Positions 33,054 to 43,308 are shown, counted from the first letter of the stretch. The stretch: 64,000 nucleotides of DNA from Streptomyces dengpaensis (GCF_002946835.1 NZ_CP026652.1:6634001-6698000), one strand, 5' to 3'. Translations and numbers: made by a program. Notes: generated from the letters alone by a model not told the origin.

Positions 33054-34379
33054 ATGATGCGACCACGTACGACCCTGCTCGCGAGCTGCACCGCCCTCGC
33101 CCTGGCCCTCGGCGCCACCGCCTGCGGAGGCGGCCCGGTCGCCGCGGGCGGCGGGGACAAGGAGCTCAGTGGCCAGACGATCACCGTGGCCGGTGTCTGG
33201 TCCGGCAGTGAGCAGAAGAACTTCCAGAAGGTGCTGGACGCCTTCACCGAGAAGACCGGCGCCAAGACCCAGTTCACGTCCACCGGTGACAACGTCTCCA
33301 CCGTCGTCGGCAGCAAGATCGAGGGCGGCAACGCCCCCGACGTGGTGATGGTCCCGCAGGTCGGTGTGCTCCAGCAGTTCGCGAAGGAGGGCTGGCTCAA
33401 GCCGCTGTCCAAGACCGCCGAGCAGAGCGTCGACACCAACTACGCGAGCGTGTGGAAGAACTACGGCAGCGTCGACGGCGCCCTGTACGGCCTGTACTTC
33501 AAGGCCGCCCACAAGTCGACCGTCTGGTACAGCCCCGACGCCCTCGACCAGGCGGGCGTCAAGCCGCCGACGACGTACGACGCGATGCTGAAGGCCGGGC
33601 ACACCGTCTCCGAGTCGGGCCTCGCGGCCTTCTCCGTCGCAGGTCAGGACGGCTGGACGCTCACCGACTGGTTCGAGAACATCTACCTCTCCCAGGCCGG
33701 ACCCGAGAAGTACGACGCCCTGGCAGCCCACAAGATCAAGTGGACCGACCCGACCGTGGTCGAGGCCCTCACCACCCTCGGCAAGCTGTTCAAGGACAAG
33801 CAGCTGATAGCCGGCGGCCAGAAGGAGGCGCTGAACACCGACTTCCCCGGCTCCGTCGAGAAGGTCTTCGGGCCCGAGCCCGCGGCCGGCATGGTCTACG
33901 AGGGCGACTTCGTCGCCGGCGTCGCCAAGGACCAGTTCGGCAAGAAGATCGGCGAGGACGCGAACTTCTTCCCCTTCCCGCCGGTCGGCGCCGGGAAGGC
34001 GCCCGTGGTCAGCGGCGGCGACGCGGCCGTCGTACTCAAGGACGGCAAGAACCAGAAGGCCGCCATGCGGTTCCTGGAGTACCTCGCGACCCCTGAGGCG
34101 TCCGCGGTCTGGGCCGAGGCGGGCGGTTTCCTCTCCCCGAACAAGGAGCTCGACCTCGCCTCCTACGGCGACGACGTCACCCGCGAGACCGCCAAGTCCC
34201 TCGTCGCCGCGGGTGATTCGGTTCGCTTCGACATGTCCGACCAGGCTCCGGCCGCGTTCGGCGGCACCAAGGGCGCTGGCGAATGGAAGATCCTGCAGGA
34301 CTTCCTGCGCGACCCGTCGGACCCGAAGGCGACCGCGGGCGAGCTGGAGAAGGCAGCGGCCAAGACGTACCAGGGCTGA
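33054..34379 (+). CDS. Sugar ABC transporter substrate-binding lipoprotein
   Basis: 441 residues. A lipoprotein signal ends in ATACGGG (lipobox ATAC), so the mature protein is membrane-anchored. Motifs of the family 1 solute-binding fold: GNAPDVVMVPQVGVLQQFAK, GLYFKAAHKSTVWYSPDAL and FGPEPAAGMVYEGDFVAG. Sequence style is that of the alpha-glucoside binding proteins (AglE-like) of actinobacteria; the exact ligand is not determined. ATG 33054 follows AAGGGA; ATG 33057 is the alternative. Followed by two permease genes in the same operon. Confidence 0.92.
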   Translation: MMRPRTTLLASCTALALALGATACGGGPVAAGGGDKELSGQTITVAGVWSGSEQKNFQKVLDAFTEKTGAKTQFTSTGDNVSTVVGSKIEGGNAPDVVMVPQVGVLQQFAKEGWLKPLSKTAEQSVDTNYASVWKNYGSVDGALYGLYFKAAHKSTVWYSPDALDQAGVKPPTTYDAMLKAGHTVSESGLAAFSVAGQDGWTLTDWFENIYLSQAGPEKYDALAAHKIKWTDPTVVEALTTLGKLFKDKQLIAGGQKEALNTDFPGSVEKVFGPEPAAGMVYEGDFVAGVAKDQFGKKIGEDANFFPFPPVGAGKAPVVSGGDAAVVLKDGKNQKAAMRFLEYLATPEASAVWAEAGGFLSPNKELDLASYGDDVTRETAKSLVAAGDSVRFDMSDQAPAAFGGTKGAGEWKILQDFLRDPSDPKATAGELEKAAAKTYQG

Positions 34380-34384
34380 TCGTC

Positions 34385-35740
34385 ATGACCGCCACGCTTC
34401 TGAAGGAAGCGAGCCCCCCACCCGTCGCCGCGGCCAGCCGTAAACGTCGTGCCCGGCGACGGGGCCGGGTCATCGCGCTCGCCTTCGTCTTCCCCGCTCT
34501 GCTCCTGCTGGGTGCGCTCGTCGTCTACCCGGTGCTGTTCTCGGTGGGCCGCAGCTTCTTCGACGCCTCCGGCACCCGCTTCGTGGGCGCCGACAACTAC
34601 AGCGCGATGTTCCGCGACCCCGCCACCCTCAAGGCCATCCGCAACACCACCATCTGGGTGGTCATCGCGCCGACCCTGCTCACCGGGCTCGGCCTCGTCC
34701 TCGCCGTCCTCGTCGAAAAGGTCCGCTGGGCAACGGCGTTCAAGCTGCTGCTGTTCATGCCGATGGCCGTCTCCTTCCTCGCCGCGGGCATCATTTTCCG
34801 GCTCGCCTACGACGAGGACCCCGACAAGGGCGTCCTGAACGCCGCCGTCGTCTCCGTGCACGACGCCTTCAAGGGCACATCGTCGTACCCGACCGCCCGC
34901 GCCCGCGAAGGCCAGGGCCTGGCCAAGGGCGCCGACGGCTCGTACGGTACGACCGCCGCCTCGCCCGGCCACACCGTCGGCCTCGGCCTGATCGGCGTCC
35001 TCGCGCAGGACCTGCCGCAGGGTGCGCGGCCCGCCTATGCGGCGGCCACGCAGAAGGCGGCGGCCGACGAGGTGCGCGGCGTCGTCTACCTGGACTTCAC
35101 GCGCGGCGGGGGAGGGGAGCAGGGCAAGGTCGACCGGCAGGAGAGCGGACTGCCGGAGATGAAGGTCGAGGCGGTGCGGGACGGGAAGACGGTCGCGAGC
35201 ACCACCACCGCGGCCGACGGATCCTTCCGCTTCCAGGACCTGGGATCGGGCTCGTACACCGTGCGGCTGCCCGCGTCGAACTTCGCCCCGCCGTACGAGG
35301 GCATCTCCTGGCTGGGGCCCGCGCTCGTCACGCCCGCCATCATCGGCGCCTACCTGTGGATCTGGACCGGCTTCGCCATGGTCCTGATCGGCGCGGGTCT
35401 CGCCGCGCTGCCGCGTGACGCGCTGGAGGCGGCCCGGATGGACGGGGCGAACGAGTGGCAGATCTTCCGCCGGATCACCGTGCCGCTGCTCGCGCCGGTG
35501 CTGACCGTCGTCTTCGTGACCCTCGTCATCAACGTGATGAAGGTCTTCGACCTCGTCTACATCATCGCGCCGGGGCCGGTGCAGGAGGACGCCACCGTGC
35601 TGGCCACGCAGATGTGGCTGGTGTCCTTCGGCGGCGGCAACAACCAGGGCCTGGGCAGTGCGCTGGGAGTGCTGCTTCTGCTCCTGGTGATCCCCGCCAT
35701 GGTCTTCAACGTCCGCCGTTTCCGAGGGAGTCAACGATGA
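34385..35740 (+). CDS. Sugar ABC transporter permease with inserted extracytoplasmic domain
   Basis: 451 residues, about 150 more than a usual MalF-type permease. The N-terminal three helices (VIALAFVFPALLLLGALVVY, TTIWVVIAPTLLTGLGLVLA, LLLFMPMAVSFLAAGIIFRL) and the C-terminal part with the EAA coupling loop (EAARMDGANEWQIFRRITVP near 347) are normal. Between them, residues about 155-300 form a long loop; its second half (GVVYLDFTRGGG, then LPEMKVEAVRDGKTVAST and GSFRFQDLGSGSYTVRLP) looks like a CNA-B/carboxypeptidase-regulatory-like beta-sandwich. Similar insertions occur, as I recall, in actinobacterial AglF-like permeases. ATG 34385 lies 5 bases after the binding-protein stop. Confidence 0.9.
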   Translation: MTATLLKEASPPPVAAASRKRRARRRGRVIALAFVFPALLLLGALVVYPVLFSVGRSFFDASGTRFVGADNYSAMFRDPATLKAIRNTTIWVVIAPTLLTGLGLVLAVLVEKVRWATAFKLLLFMPMAVSFLAAGIIFRLAYDEDPDKGVLNAAVVSVHDAFKGTSSYPTARAREGQGLAKGADGSYGTTAASPGHTVGLGLIGVLAQDLPQGARPAYAAATQKAAADEVRGVVYLDFTRGGGGEQGKVDRQESGLPEMKVEAVRDGKTVASTTTAADGSFRFQDLGSGSYTVRLPASNFAPPYEGISWLGPALVTPAIIGAYLWIWTGFAMVLIGAGLAALPRDALEAARMDGANEWQIFRRITVPLLAPVLTVVFVTLVINVMKVFDLVYIIAPGPVQEDATVLATQMWLVSFGGGNNQGLGSALGVLLLLLVIPAMVFNVRRFRGSQR

Positions 35741-36576
35741 ACGCGCTCAGGCGGGGGCTCGGCAACAGCCTGGTGCAGGCGTTCCTCGTCGTCGTGGGCC
35801 TGGTGTGGCTCACCCCGCTCGCGGGACTGTTCCTGTCCTCGCTGCGGTCCGCTCAGGACGCCGCGAAGGGCGGCTGGTGGACGGCGTTGAGCAGTCCAGG
35901 GCAGCTGTCCTTCGACAACTACTCGGCGCTGCTGGGCAATGCGGGGATGACACAGGCGTTCTGGAACACGGTGCTGATCTCGGTTCCGGCGACCTTCCTC
36001 GTCGTCGTCATCGCCGCGCTCGCCGGATACGCCTTCGCCTGGCTTGACTTCCCCGGGCGTGAGCCGCTCTTCCTGCTGGTGGTGGCGCTGCTGGTGGTGC
36101 CGGTGCAGATCGGCCTGCTCCCGGTGGCCAAACTCTTCGGCCAGCTGGGGCTGTTCGGCACGATTCCGGGCGTCATCCTCTTCCATGTGTCGTACGGGCT
36201 GCCGTTCGCGATCTTCCTGTTGCGCAACTACTTCGCGGAGATGCCGCGGGAGATGCTGGAGGCGGCGCGGATGGACGGGGGCGGTGAGTGGCGTATCTTC
36301 ACGCGGCTCGTGCTGCCGGTGGGACGGCCGGCCATCGCGAGCCTGGCCATCTTCCAGTTCCTGTGGGTCTGGAACGACATGCTGGTCGCGCTGCTCTTCG
36401 CCGATAGCTCCTCGCAGCCGCTGACGGTTGAACTCCAGTCGCAGATACGGCAGTTCGGGAGCAACGTCGATGTGCTGGCACCGGGGGCGTTCTTGTCGCT
36501 GATCGTGCCGGTGGCCGTGTTCTTCGCCTTCCAGCGGCACTTTGTGCAGGGGGTGATGGCGGGGTCGGTGAAGTGA
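35737..36576 (+). CDS. Sugar ABC transporter permease, MalG type
   Basis: 279 residues, six predicted helices. The EAA coupling loop EAARMDGGGEWRIFTRLVLP lies near residue 174 and the N-terminal FLVVVGLVWLTPLAGLFLSS is the first helix. It pairs with the preceding permease; ATGA overlaps that gene's stop codon, and GAGGGAG precedes the start. No ATPase gene follows: in streptomycetes such importers commonly share the distant MsiK ATPase, which is the likely partner here. Confidence 0.93.
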   Translation: MNALRRGLGNSLVQAFLVVVGLVWLTPLAGLFLSSLRSAQDAAKGGWWTALSSPGQLSFDNYSALLGNAGMTQAFWNTVLISVPATFLVVVIAALAGYAFAWLDFPGREPLFLLVVALLVVPVQIGLLPVAKLFGQLGLFGTIPGVILFHVSYGLPFAIFLLRNYFAEMPREMLEAARMDGGGEWRIFTRLVLPVGRPAIASLAIFQFLWVWNDMLVALLFADSSSQPLTVELQSQIRQFGSNVDVLAPGAFLSLIVPVAVFFAFQRHFVQGVMAGSVK

Positions 36577-36582
36577 CACCGC

Positions 36583-36634
36583 TCCTCGAACGCCGGACGG
36601 GCTGAAGGATTTCAGCCCGTCCGGCGTTCGAGGA
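36583..36634. terminator. Long perfect hairpin between convergent operons
   Basis: A 24-bp perfect stem (36583-36606 with 36611-36634) with a GGAT loop, starting seven bases after the permease stop codon. It can terminate both the importer operon and the converging pgl operon. Confidence 0.85.
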
Positions 36635-36715
36635 CGAGCGCGAAGCGCGATAAGGGGGTCTGGAGGCGGGAGCCCCCAGGTACGGGACGGGTAGGGGCGG
36701 AGGGGGCGAAACAAC
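36583..36715. repeat. Streptomycete interspersed intergenic repeat
   Basis: The hairpin plus its right flank (cgagcgcgaagcgcgataag, ggagcccccaggtacgggac) resembles, as I recall, a repeat type found many times between genes in streptomycete chromosomes. The whole-genome copy number cannot be seen here. Confidence 0.6.
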
Positions 36716-36738
36716 CCCGAGCCGCCCCCGTCAGCCCG

Positions 36739-37521
36739 TCAGGGAGAAGCTGGCGGATAGAGCGACCGTGGGAGCTGGGCTGCCGCCGCCGCGTCCAACA
36801 GCCACAGGGTGCGCGAGCGCCCGTAGGCGCCGGCCGCCGGGGCCTGGATCTCACCCGCGCCCGAGAGGGCGATCGCCGCGGCCTGCGCCTTGTCCTCGCC
36901 CGCCGCGAGCAACCACACCTCGCGGGCGGAGCGGATCGCGGGAAGCGTGAGCGAGATCCTGGTCGGCGGCGGCTTCGGCGCGCCGTGCACACCGACCACC
37001 ATCCGCTCCGTCTCCCGCACCGCCGGCAGCTCCGGGAAGAGCGAGGCCACGTGGGTGTCCGGACCGACGCCCAGCATCAGGACGTCGAACGTCGGCACGG
37101 AACCGTGGTTCTCGGGCCCCGAGGCCTTCCTGAGGTCGGCGGCGTACGACTCCGCCGCCGCCTCCACGTCGGCGCCGAACGGACCGTCGGACGCGGGCAT
37201 CGGGTGCACCCGCGCGGGGTCCAGCGGCACCGAGTCCAGCAGCGCCGCACGGGCCTGCGTGTCGTTGCGGTCGGGGTCGCCCTCGGGCAGGTACCGCTCG
37301 TCGCCCCACCACAGGTCGAGGCGGCCCCAGTCGACGGCGTCCCGGGCGGGCGCGGCCGCGAGGGCCGCGAGGAGTCCGTTGCCGTTGCGGCCGCCCGTGA
37401 GCACGACCGAGGCGTAGCCGCGCGAGGTCTGCGCGTCCACGATCTTCGTGATCAGCCGGGCCGCGGCGGCCTGGGCCATCAGCTCCTTGTCGCGGTGGAC
37501 GACAAGCTGCGGAGTGCTCAC
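36739..37521 (-). CDS. pgl: 6-phosphogluconolactonase
   Basis: 260 residues. Hydrolyses 6-phosphogluconolactone, second step of the oxidative pentose phosphate pathway. Family motifs: VVLTGGRNGNGLLAAL near residue 40, LWWGDERYLPEGDPDRNDTQ near 70, LMLGVGPDTHVASLFPE near 150. The GTG at 37521 overlaps the opcA stop codon (GTGA). Last gene of the tkt-tal-zwf-opcA-pgl block, as in other actinobacteria. Confidence 0.95.
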   Translation of the reverse strand: MSTPQLVVHRDKELMAQAAAARLITKIVDAQTSRGYASVVLTGGRNGNGLLAALAAAPARDAVDWGRLDLWWGDERYLPEGDPDRNDTQARAALLDSVPLDPARVHPMPASDGPFGADVEAAAESYAADLRKASGPENHGSVPTFDVLMLGVGPDTHVASLFPELPAVRETERMVVGVHGAPKPPPTRISLTLPAIRSAREVWLLAAGEDKAQAAAIALSGAGEIQAPAAGAYGRSRTLWLLDAAAAAQLPRSLYPPASP

Positions 37522-38543
37522 TTGGCGGCCGCCTCCTGCGCGGGAGCCTTTTTGGCCGTCTTGACCGCACCCGCATCCGCATCCGGCGCGGAGGCCTCCT
37601 CGGAGTCCTCGGTCGCCGTCGCGATCAGCCGGTCCACCCCGTAACGCAGCGCCGACGCGTACGTGTCGTCCGGGTCGAGGCGGCGCAGCTCCTCCGCGAT
37701 CAGCTCGGACGTCTCGCGGCGCTTGAGTGCCACCGCGCGGTCGGGCTGCCCCTGGATGGACAGGGTCGCCAGCGAGCCGTCGGCCCGGTCGAGCACGATC
37801 GGGCCGCAGCTCGTGTCGAGCCGGACGCCGGTGAGGCCGGGGCCGGAGGACATGGTGCGCTGGACGGGGACGCCGAGGCGGTCCGCGAGCCACATCGCCA
37901 GCAGCTCGCAGCTCGGGTTGAACTCCTCGCCCTCCACCTCGACCGCGGCCACCTCGCAGGTGACCTGGTCCAGGGCCGCGGCCAGCATCGAGCGCCAGGG
38001 CGTGATGCGGGTCCACGACAGGTCCGTGTCACCGGGGGTGTAGGCGTCGGCGCGGGCGCTCAGCTCCCGTATCGGCGCCTCGGCGGCGTAGGTGTCGGTC
38101 ACGCGGCGCTGGCCGAGCGCGCCGAGCGGGTCGTTTGCCGGGTCGAGCGGAGCGTTCACCGGCCACCAGACGACGACGGGCGCGTCCGGCAGGAGCAGCG
38201 GCAGGACGACCGACTGGGCGTGGTCGGCGACCTCGCCGTACAGGCGCAGGACGACCGTCTCGCCGGTGCCTGCCTCGGCTCCGAGGCGGACCTCGGCGTC
38301 GAGGCGCGACTTCGTGCGGTCGCGGGGCGAACGCGAGACGCGCTTGATGACCACGAGGGTGCGCGAGGGGTGCTCGCGCGAGGCCTCGTTGGCGGCCTTC
38401 AGGGCGTCGTAGGCGTTCTCCTCGTCGGTGACGATGACCAGGGTGAGCACCATGCCGACGGCGGGTGTGCCGATGGCACGGCGGCCCTCCACCAGCGCCT
38501 TGTTGATCTTGCTGGCCGTGGTGTCCGTGAGATCGGTCTTCAT
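37518..38543 (-). CDS. opcA: OpcA, glucose-6-phosphate dehydrogenase assembly protein
   Basis: 341 residues. OpcA is needed for assembly or redox control of glucose-6-phosphate dehydrogenase in cyanobacteria and actinobacteria. Seen: GMVLTLVIVTDEENAYDALK near residue 29, LLLPDAPVVVWWPVNAP near 115 and LSWTRITPWRSMLAAALDQV near 172. The C-terminal 30 residues are low complexity (Ala/Lys/Asp). ATG 38543 overlaps the zwf stop codon. Confidence 0.95.
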   Translation of the reverse strand: MKTDLTDTTASKINKALVEGRRAIGTPAVGMVLTLVIVTDEENAYDALKAANEASREHPSRTLVVIKRVSRSPRDRTKSRLDAEVRLGAEAGTGETVVLRLYGEVADHAQSVVLPLLLPDAPVVVWWPVNAPLDPANDPLGALGQRRVTDTYAAEAPIRELSARADAYTPGDTDLSWTRITPWRSMLAAALDQVTCEVAAVEVEGEEFNPSCELLAMWLADRLGVPVQRTMSSGPGLTGVRLDTSCGPIVLDRADGSLATLSIQGQPDRAVALKRRETSELIAEELRRLDPDDTYASALRYGVDRLIATATEDSEEASAPDADAGAVKTAKKAPAQEAAAK

Positions 38544-40063
38544 GGGCGCCGCCAGCTCCGTCCGTCTCGTTCGAGCATCTCGTCCGCCTCGACCGGGCCC
38601 CACGTGCCCGCGGGGTACTGCGCGGGCTTGCCGTGCTTGTCCCAGTACTCCTCGATCGGGTCGAGGATCTTCCAGGACAGCTCGACCTCCTCGGTGCGCG
38701 GGAAGAGGTTCGAGTCGCCGAGCAGGACGTCGAGGATCAGCCGCTCGTACGCCTCCGGGCTGGACTCCGTGAACGACTCGCCGTACGCGAAGTCCATCGA
38801 GACGTCCCGGATCTCCATGGAGGTGCCCGGCACCTTGGAGCCGAAGCGGACCGTGATGCCCTCGTCGGGCTGGACGCGGATGACGATCGCGTTCTGGCCC
38901 AGCTCCTCCGTCGCGGTGTGGTCGAAGGGGGAGTGCGGTGCCCTCTGGAAGACGACCGCGATCTCGGTGACCCGGCGGCCGAGGCGCTTGCCGGTGCGCA
39001 GGTAGAAGGGCACGCCCGCCCAGCGGCGGTTGTCGATCTCGACCTTGATCGCGGCGTAGGTGTCGGTCTTCGACTTGGGGTCGATGCCGTCTTCCTGGAG
39101 ATAGCCGACGGCCTTCTCGCCGCCCTGCCAGCCCTCCGCGTACTGCCCGCGGACCGAGTTCTTGCCCAGGTCCTTCGGCAGCCTCACGGCGCCGAGCACC
39201 TTGGTCTTCTCGGCGGCGAGCGCGTCCGCGTCGAAGGAGGCGGGCTCCTCCATGGCGGTGAGGGCCAGCAGCTGGAGCAGATGGTTCTGGATGACGTCAC
39301 GGGCCGCGCCGATGCCGTCGTAGTAACCCGCGCGGCCACCGATGCCGATGTCCTCGGCCATGGTGATCTGCACGTGGTCCACGAAGGACCGGTTCCAGAT
39401 CGGCTCGAACATCTGGTTGGCGAAGCGGAGCGCCAGGATGTTCTGGACGGTCTCCTTGCCGAGGTAGTGGTCGATGCGGAAGACCTGGTCCGGCGCGAAG
39501 ACCTCGTGGACGACCGAGTTCAGCGCCTCGGCCGACTCGAGGTCGTGGCCGAAGGGCTTCTCGATGACCGCACGGCGCCAGGAGCCGCCCGACTGGTCCG
39601 CCAGGCCGTGCTTCTTCAACTGCTTGATGACCACCGGGAAGGCGGACGGCGGCACGGACAGGTAGAAGGCGAAGTTGCCGCCCGTGCCCTGTGCCTTGTC
39701 CAGCTCATCGATGGTGGAACGCAGGCGGTCGAAGGCGTCGTCGTCGTCGAAGGTGCCCTGAACGAAGCGCATGCCCTGGACGAGCTGCTGCCAGACCTCC
39801 TCGCGGAAGGGCGTGCGAGCGTGCTCCTTGACCGCGTCGTGGACTTCCTGGGCGAAGTCCTCATGTGCCCACTCGCGGCGTGCGAAGCCGACGAGCGAGA
39901 AGCCCGGCGGCAGCAGACCCCGGTTGGCGAGGTCGTACACGGCGGGCATCAGCTTTTTACGTGACAAATCGCCCGTGACGCCGAAGATCACCAGGCCCGA
40001 CGGCCCCGCGATACGCGGGAGCCGTCGGTCTGCGGGGTCACGCAGCGGGTTGCTGCTTGACAA
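38540..40063 (-). CDS. zwf: Glucose-6-phosphate dehydrogenase
   Basis: 507 residues. Oxidises glucose-6-phosphate with NADP, the entry to the pentose phosphate pathway. The coenzyme fold FGVTGDLSRKKLMPAVYDL lies near residue 27 and the active-site signature RIDHYLGKETVQNI near 198. The start is TTG 40063 (SSSNPLRDPADRRLPRIAG), supported by GGAGGG nine bases upstream and by conservation of this N-terminus in streptomycetes. It begins four bases after the tal stop codon. Confidence 0.96.
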   Translation of the reverse strand: MSSSNPLRDPADRRLPRIAGPSGLVIFGVTGDLSRKKLMPAVYDLANRGLLPPGFSLVGFARREWAHEDFAQEVHDAVKEHARTPFREEVWQQLVQGMRFVQGTFDDDDAFDRLRSTIDELDKAQGTGGNFAFYLSVPPSAFPVVIKQLKKHGLADQSGGSWRRAVIEKPFGHDLESAEALNSVVHEVFAPDQVFRIDHYLGKETVQNILALRFANQMFEPIWNRSFVDHVQITMAEDIGIGGRAGYYDGIGAARDVIQNHLLQLLALTAMEEPASFDADALAAEKTKVLGAVRLPKDLGKNSVRGQYAEGWQGGEKAVGYLQEDGIDPKSKTDTYAAIKVEIDNRRWAGVPFYLRTGKRLGRRVTEIAVVFQRAPHSPFDHTATEELGQNAIVIRVQPDEGITVRFGSKVPGTSMEIRDVSMDFAYGESFTESSPEAYERLILDVLLGDSNLFPRTEEVELSWKILDPIEEYWDKHGKPAQYPAGTWGPVEADEMLERDGRSWRRP

Positions 40064-40067
40064 GGTT

Positions 40068-41186
40068 TCAGCCCTCCGAGGGGGCGAGGCGCTGAAGCTC
40101 CGCCTCGGTCGACTTGAGGAGGTCGTTCCAGGACGCCCCGAACTTGTCGACGCCCTCGTCCTCCAGTAGCTGGACCACGTCGTTGTACGAGATCCCGAGC
40201 TTCTCGACCGCGTCGATTTCTGCGCGGGCCTGCTCGTACGTACCGGCGATGGTGTTACCGGTGATCTGGCCGTGGTCCTCGGTGGCCTCCAGGGTGGCCT
40301 CCGGCATGGTGTTCACCGTGTTCGGCGCGACCAGGTCGTCGACGTACAGGGTGTCCTTGTACGCCTTGTCCTTGACGCCGGTCGAGGCCCACAGCGGACG
40401 CTGCTTGTTGGCCTGCGCCCTGTCGAGGGCCGCCCAGCGGTCGGAGGAGAAGACCTCCTCGTAGGCCTGGTAGGCGAGCCGGGCGTTGGCGAGACCCGCC
40501 TTGCCGCGGACGGCCTTGGCCTCGGGCGTGCCGAGCGCGTCGATCCGCTTGTCGATCTCGGTGTCCACACGCGACACGAAGAAGGACGCCACGGAGTGGA
40601 TCTTCGAGAGGTCGAGACCCCGCTCGCGGGCCTTCTCCAGGCCGCTCAGGTAGGCGTCCATGACCTCGCGGTAGCGCTCCAGCGAGAAGATCAGCGTGAC
40701 GTTGACGCTGATGCCCAGGCCGATGACCTCGGTGATCGCCGGAAGACCCGCCTTGGTCGCCGGGATCTTGATCAGGGTGTTGGGGCGGTCCACCAGCCAG
40801 GCCAGCTGCTTGGCCTCGGCGATGGTCGCCTTCGTGTTGTGCGCCAGACGCGGGTCGACCTCGATCGAGACCCGGCCGTCCTGGCCGCCGGTCGCGTCGA
40901 AGACCGGGCGCAGGATGTCGGCGGCGTCGCGGACATCTGCCGTCGTGATCATGCGGATGGCTTCTTCGACGGTGACCTTGCGGGCGGCGAGGTCGGCGAG
41001 CTGCTGCTCGTAACCGTCACCGCTGCTGATCGCCTTCTGGAAGATCGACGGGTTGGTGGTGACGCCCACGACGTGCTGCTGGTCGATCAGTTCGGCGAGA
41101 TTGCCGGACGTGATCCGCTTGCGCGACAGGTCGTCCAGCCAGATCGCGACGCCTTCCTCGGAGAGGCGCTTGAGTGCGTCTGTCAT
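40068..41186 (-). CDS. tal: Transaldolase
   Basis: 372 residues, the longer actinobacterial transaldolase type. Transfers dihydroxyacetone units between sugar phosphates in the non-oxidative pentose phosphate pathway. [15 protein letters not shown] lies near residue 39, the Schiff-base Lys in [14 protein letters not shown] near 142, and [15 protein letters not shown] near 193. ATG 41186 follows GGAGATG. Confidence 0.96.
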   Translation of the reverse strand: MTDALKRLSEEGVAIWLDDLSRKRITSGNLAELIDQQHVVGVTTNPSIFQKAISSGDGYEQQLADLAARKVTVEEAIRMITTADVRDAADILRPVFDATGGQDGRVSIEVDPRLAHNTKATIAEAKQLAWLVDRPNTLIKIPATKAGLPAITEVIGLGISVNVTLIFSLERYREVMDAYLSGLEKARERGLDLSKIHSVASFFVSRVDTEIDKRIDALGTPEAKAVRGKAGLANARLAYQAYEEVFSSDRWAALDRAQANKQRPLWASTGVKDKAYKDTLYVDDLVAPNTVNTMPEATLEATEDHGQITGNTIAGTYEQARAEIDAVEKLGISYNDVVQLLEDEGVDKFGASWNDLLKSTEAELQRLAPSEG

Positions 41187-41220
41187 GGAAATTGCATCTC
41201 CTACGTGTCGTATATCAGCG

Positions 41221-43308
41221 TCAGCGCTGGGCTGCGGCGATCGATTCCCGGGCGGCATTGGCGACGTTCTCGGCAGTGAAACCGAATTCACGGAAGAGCA
41301 CCTTGCCGTCGGCCGAAGCACCGAAGTGCTCCAGCGAAACAATGCGTCCGGCGTCTCCGACGAACCGGTGCCAGGTCAGACCGATACCGGCCTCGACCGC
41401 GACCCGCGCCTTCACCGACGGCGGCAGCACGCTGTCCCGGTACCCCTGGTCCTGCTCCTCGAACCACTCCACGGACGGCATCGACACGACCCGCGTCGGC
41501 ACACCCTCCGCCTGGAGCTGCTCGCGCGCCTCGACGGCCACGTGCACCTCGGAACCGGTGGCGATCAGGACCACCTCGGGCTCGCCGCCATCGGCCTCGA
41601 ACAGGACGTAACCGCCCTTGGCGGCATCCTCGTTGGGCTCGTACGTCGGCACGCCCTGACGGGTCAGCGCGAGGCCGTGCGGGGCACCCTTGCCGAACAC
41701 CTTCGTGTAGCGCTTGAGGATCTCGCGCCAGGCGATCGCGGTCTCGTTGGCGTCCGCGGGACGGACGAGGTTGAGACCGGGGATCGCGCGCAGCGAGGAC
41801 AGATGCTCGATGGGCTGGTGCGTCGGGCCGTCCTCGCCCAGACCGATCGAGTCGTGCGTCCACACGTACGTCACCGGCAGATGCATGAGGGCCGACAGGC
41901 GCACCGCGTTGCGCATGTAGTCGGAGAACACCAGGAAGGTGCCGCCGTAGATGCGGGTGTTGCCGTGCAGCGCGATGCCGTTCATCTCCGCGGCCATGGC
42001 GTGCTCACGGATACCGAAGTGGATCGTGCGGCCGTACGGGTCGGCCTCGGGCAGCGGGTTGTCCGCCGGGAGGAACGAGCTGGTCTTGTCGATCGTGGTG
42101 TTGTTCGAGCCGGCCAGGTCGGCGGAGCCGCCCCACAGCTCGGGGATCACCGCGCCGAGCGCCTGCAGCACCTTGCCGGACGCGGCACGGGTGGCGAGGC
42201 CCTTGCCCGCCTCGAAGACCGGGAGCTTCTCCTCCCAGCCCGCGGGCAGCTCGGTGGCGGCGATGCGGTCGTAATCGGCGGCGCGGCCGGGGTTGGCGGT
42301 GCGCCACGCCTGGTACGACTTCTCCCACTCGGCCTTGGCCTGGACGCCCCGGTCGAGAGCCTGGCGGGTGTGCGCGAGAACCTCGTCGGCGACCTCGAAG
42401 GTCTGCTCCGGGTCGAAGCCGAGGACGCGCTTGGTGGCCGCGACCTCGTCGTCGCCGAGCGCCGAGCCGTGCGCGGCCTCGGTGTTCTGCGCGCTCGGCG
42501 CGGGCCAGGCGATGATCGAGCGCATCGCGATGAAGGACGGCTTGTCCGTCACCTTCTTCGCGGCCTCGATCGCGTGGTAGATCGCCTGCGGGTCCAGGTC
42601 GCCGTTCGGCTTCGGGTCCACGCGCTGCACATGCCAGCCGTACGCCTCGTACCGCTTCACGGTGTCCTCGGAGACGGCCGTCTCCGTGTCGCCCTCGATC
42701 GAGATGTGGTTGTCGTCCCACAGCAGGATCAGGTTGCCGAGCTCCTGGTGGCCGGCCAGCGAGGACGCCTCCGAGGAGATGCCCTCCTGCAGACAGCCGT
42801 CACCGGCGATGCAGTAGATGAAGTGGTCGAACGGGGACTCGCCCTTGGGGGCGTCCGGGTCGAACAGACCGCGCTCGTAGCGGGAGGCCATCGCCATGCC
42901 CACCGCGTTGGCGACACCCTGGCCGAGCGGGCCGGTCGTGGTCTCCACGCCCGTCGTGTGACCGTACTCGGGGTGCCCCGGGGTCTTGCTGCCCCACGTC
43001 CGGAAGGACTTCAGGTCGTCCAGCTCCAGGCCGAAACCGGCCAGGTAGAGCTGGGTGTAGAGGGTCAGGGACGAGTGGCCGGCGGACAGCACGAAGCGGT
43101 CGCGTCCGACCCAGTCGGCGTCCGCCGGGTCGTGCCGCATCACCTTCTGGAAGAGGGTGTACGCGGCGGGCGCGAGGCTCATCGCCGTACCGGGATGGCC
43201 GTTGCCGACCTTCTGTACGGCATCGGCGGCCAGGACGCGGGCGGTGTCCACGGCCCGCTGGTCCAACTCGGTCCACTCGAGGTCTGTGGTGGTCGGCTTG
43301 GTGCTCAC
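41221..43308 (-). CDS. tkt: Transketolase
   Basis: 695 residues. Thiamine-diphosphate enzyme transferring two-carbon units between sugar phosphates. The cofactor motif [20 protein letters not shown] near residue 165, the catalytic stretch [13 protein letters not shown] near 128 and the C-terminal [19 protein letters not shown] domain are intact. GTG 43308 begins [15 protein letters not shown]. First gene of the minus-strand pentose phosphate block, 34 bp before tal. Confidence 0.97.
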   Translation of the reverse strand: MSTKPTTTDLEWTELDQRAVDTARVLAADAVQKVGNGHPGTAMSLAPAAYTLFQKVMRHDPADADWVGRDRFVLSAGHSSLTLYTQLYLAGFGLELDDLKSFRTWGSKTPGHPEYGHTTGVETTTGPLGQGVANAVGMAMASRYERGLFDPDAPKGESPFDHFIYCIAGDGCLQEGISSEASSLAGHQELGNLILLWDDNHISIEGDTETAVSEDTVKRYEAYGWHVQRVDPKPNGDLDPQAIYHAIEAAKKVTDKPSFIAMRSIIAWPAPSAQNTEAAHGSALGDDEVAATKRVLGFDPEQTFEVADEVLAHTRQALDRGVQAKAEWEKSYQAWRTANPGRAADYDRIAATELPAGWEEKLPVFEAGKGLATRAASGKVLQALGAVIPELWGGSADLAGSNNTTIDKTSSFLPADNPLPEADPYGRTIHFGIREHAMAAEMNGIALHGNTRIYGGTFLVFSDYMRNAVRLSALMHLPVTYVWTHDSIGLGEDGPTHQPIEHLSSLRAIPGLNLVRPADANETAIAWREILKRYTKVFGKGAPHGLALTRQGVPTYEPNEDAAKGGYVLFEADGGEPEVVLIATGSEVHVAVEAREQLQAEGVPTRVVSMPSVEWFEEQDQGYRDSVLPPSVKARVAVEAGIGLTWHRFVGDAGRIVSLEHFGASADGKVLFREFGFTAENVANAARESIAAAQR

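Noticed and set aside
34163..35734. Minus-strand open frame opposite the sugar permease
   Set aside because: Antisense shadow with His/Asp/Arg/Glu-rich low-complexity translation.
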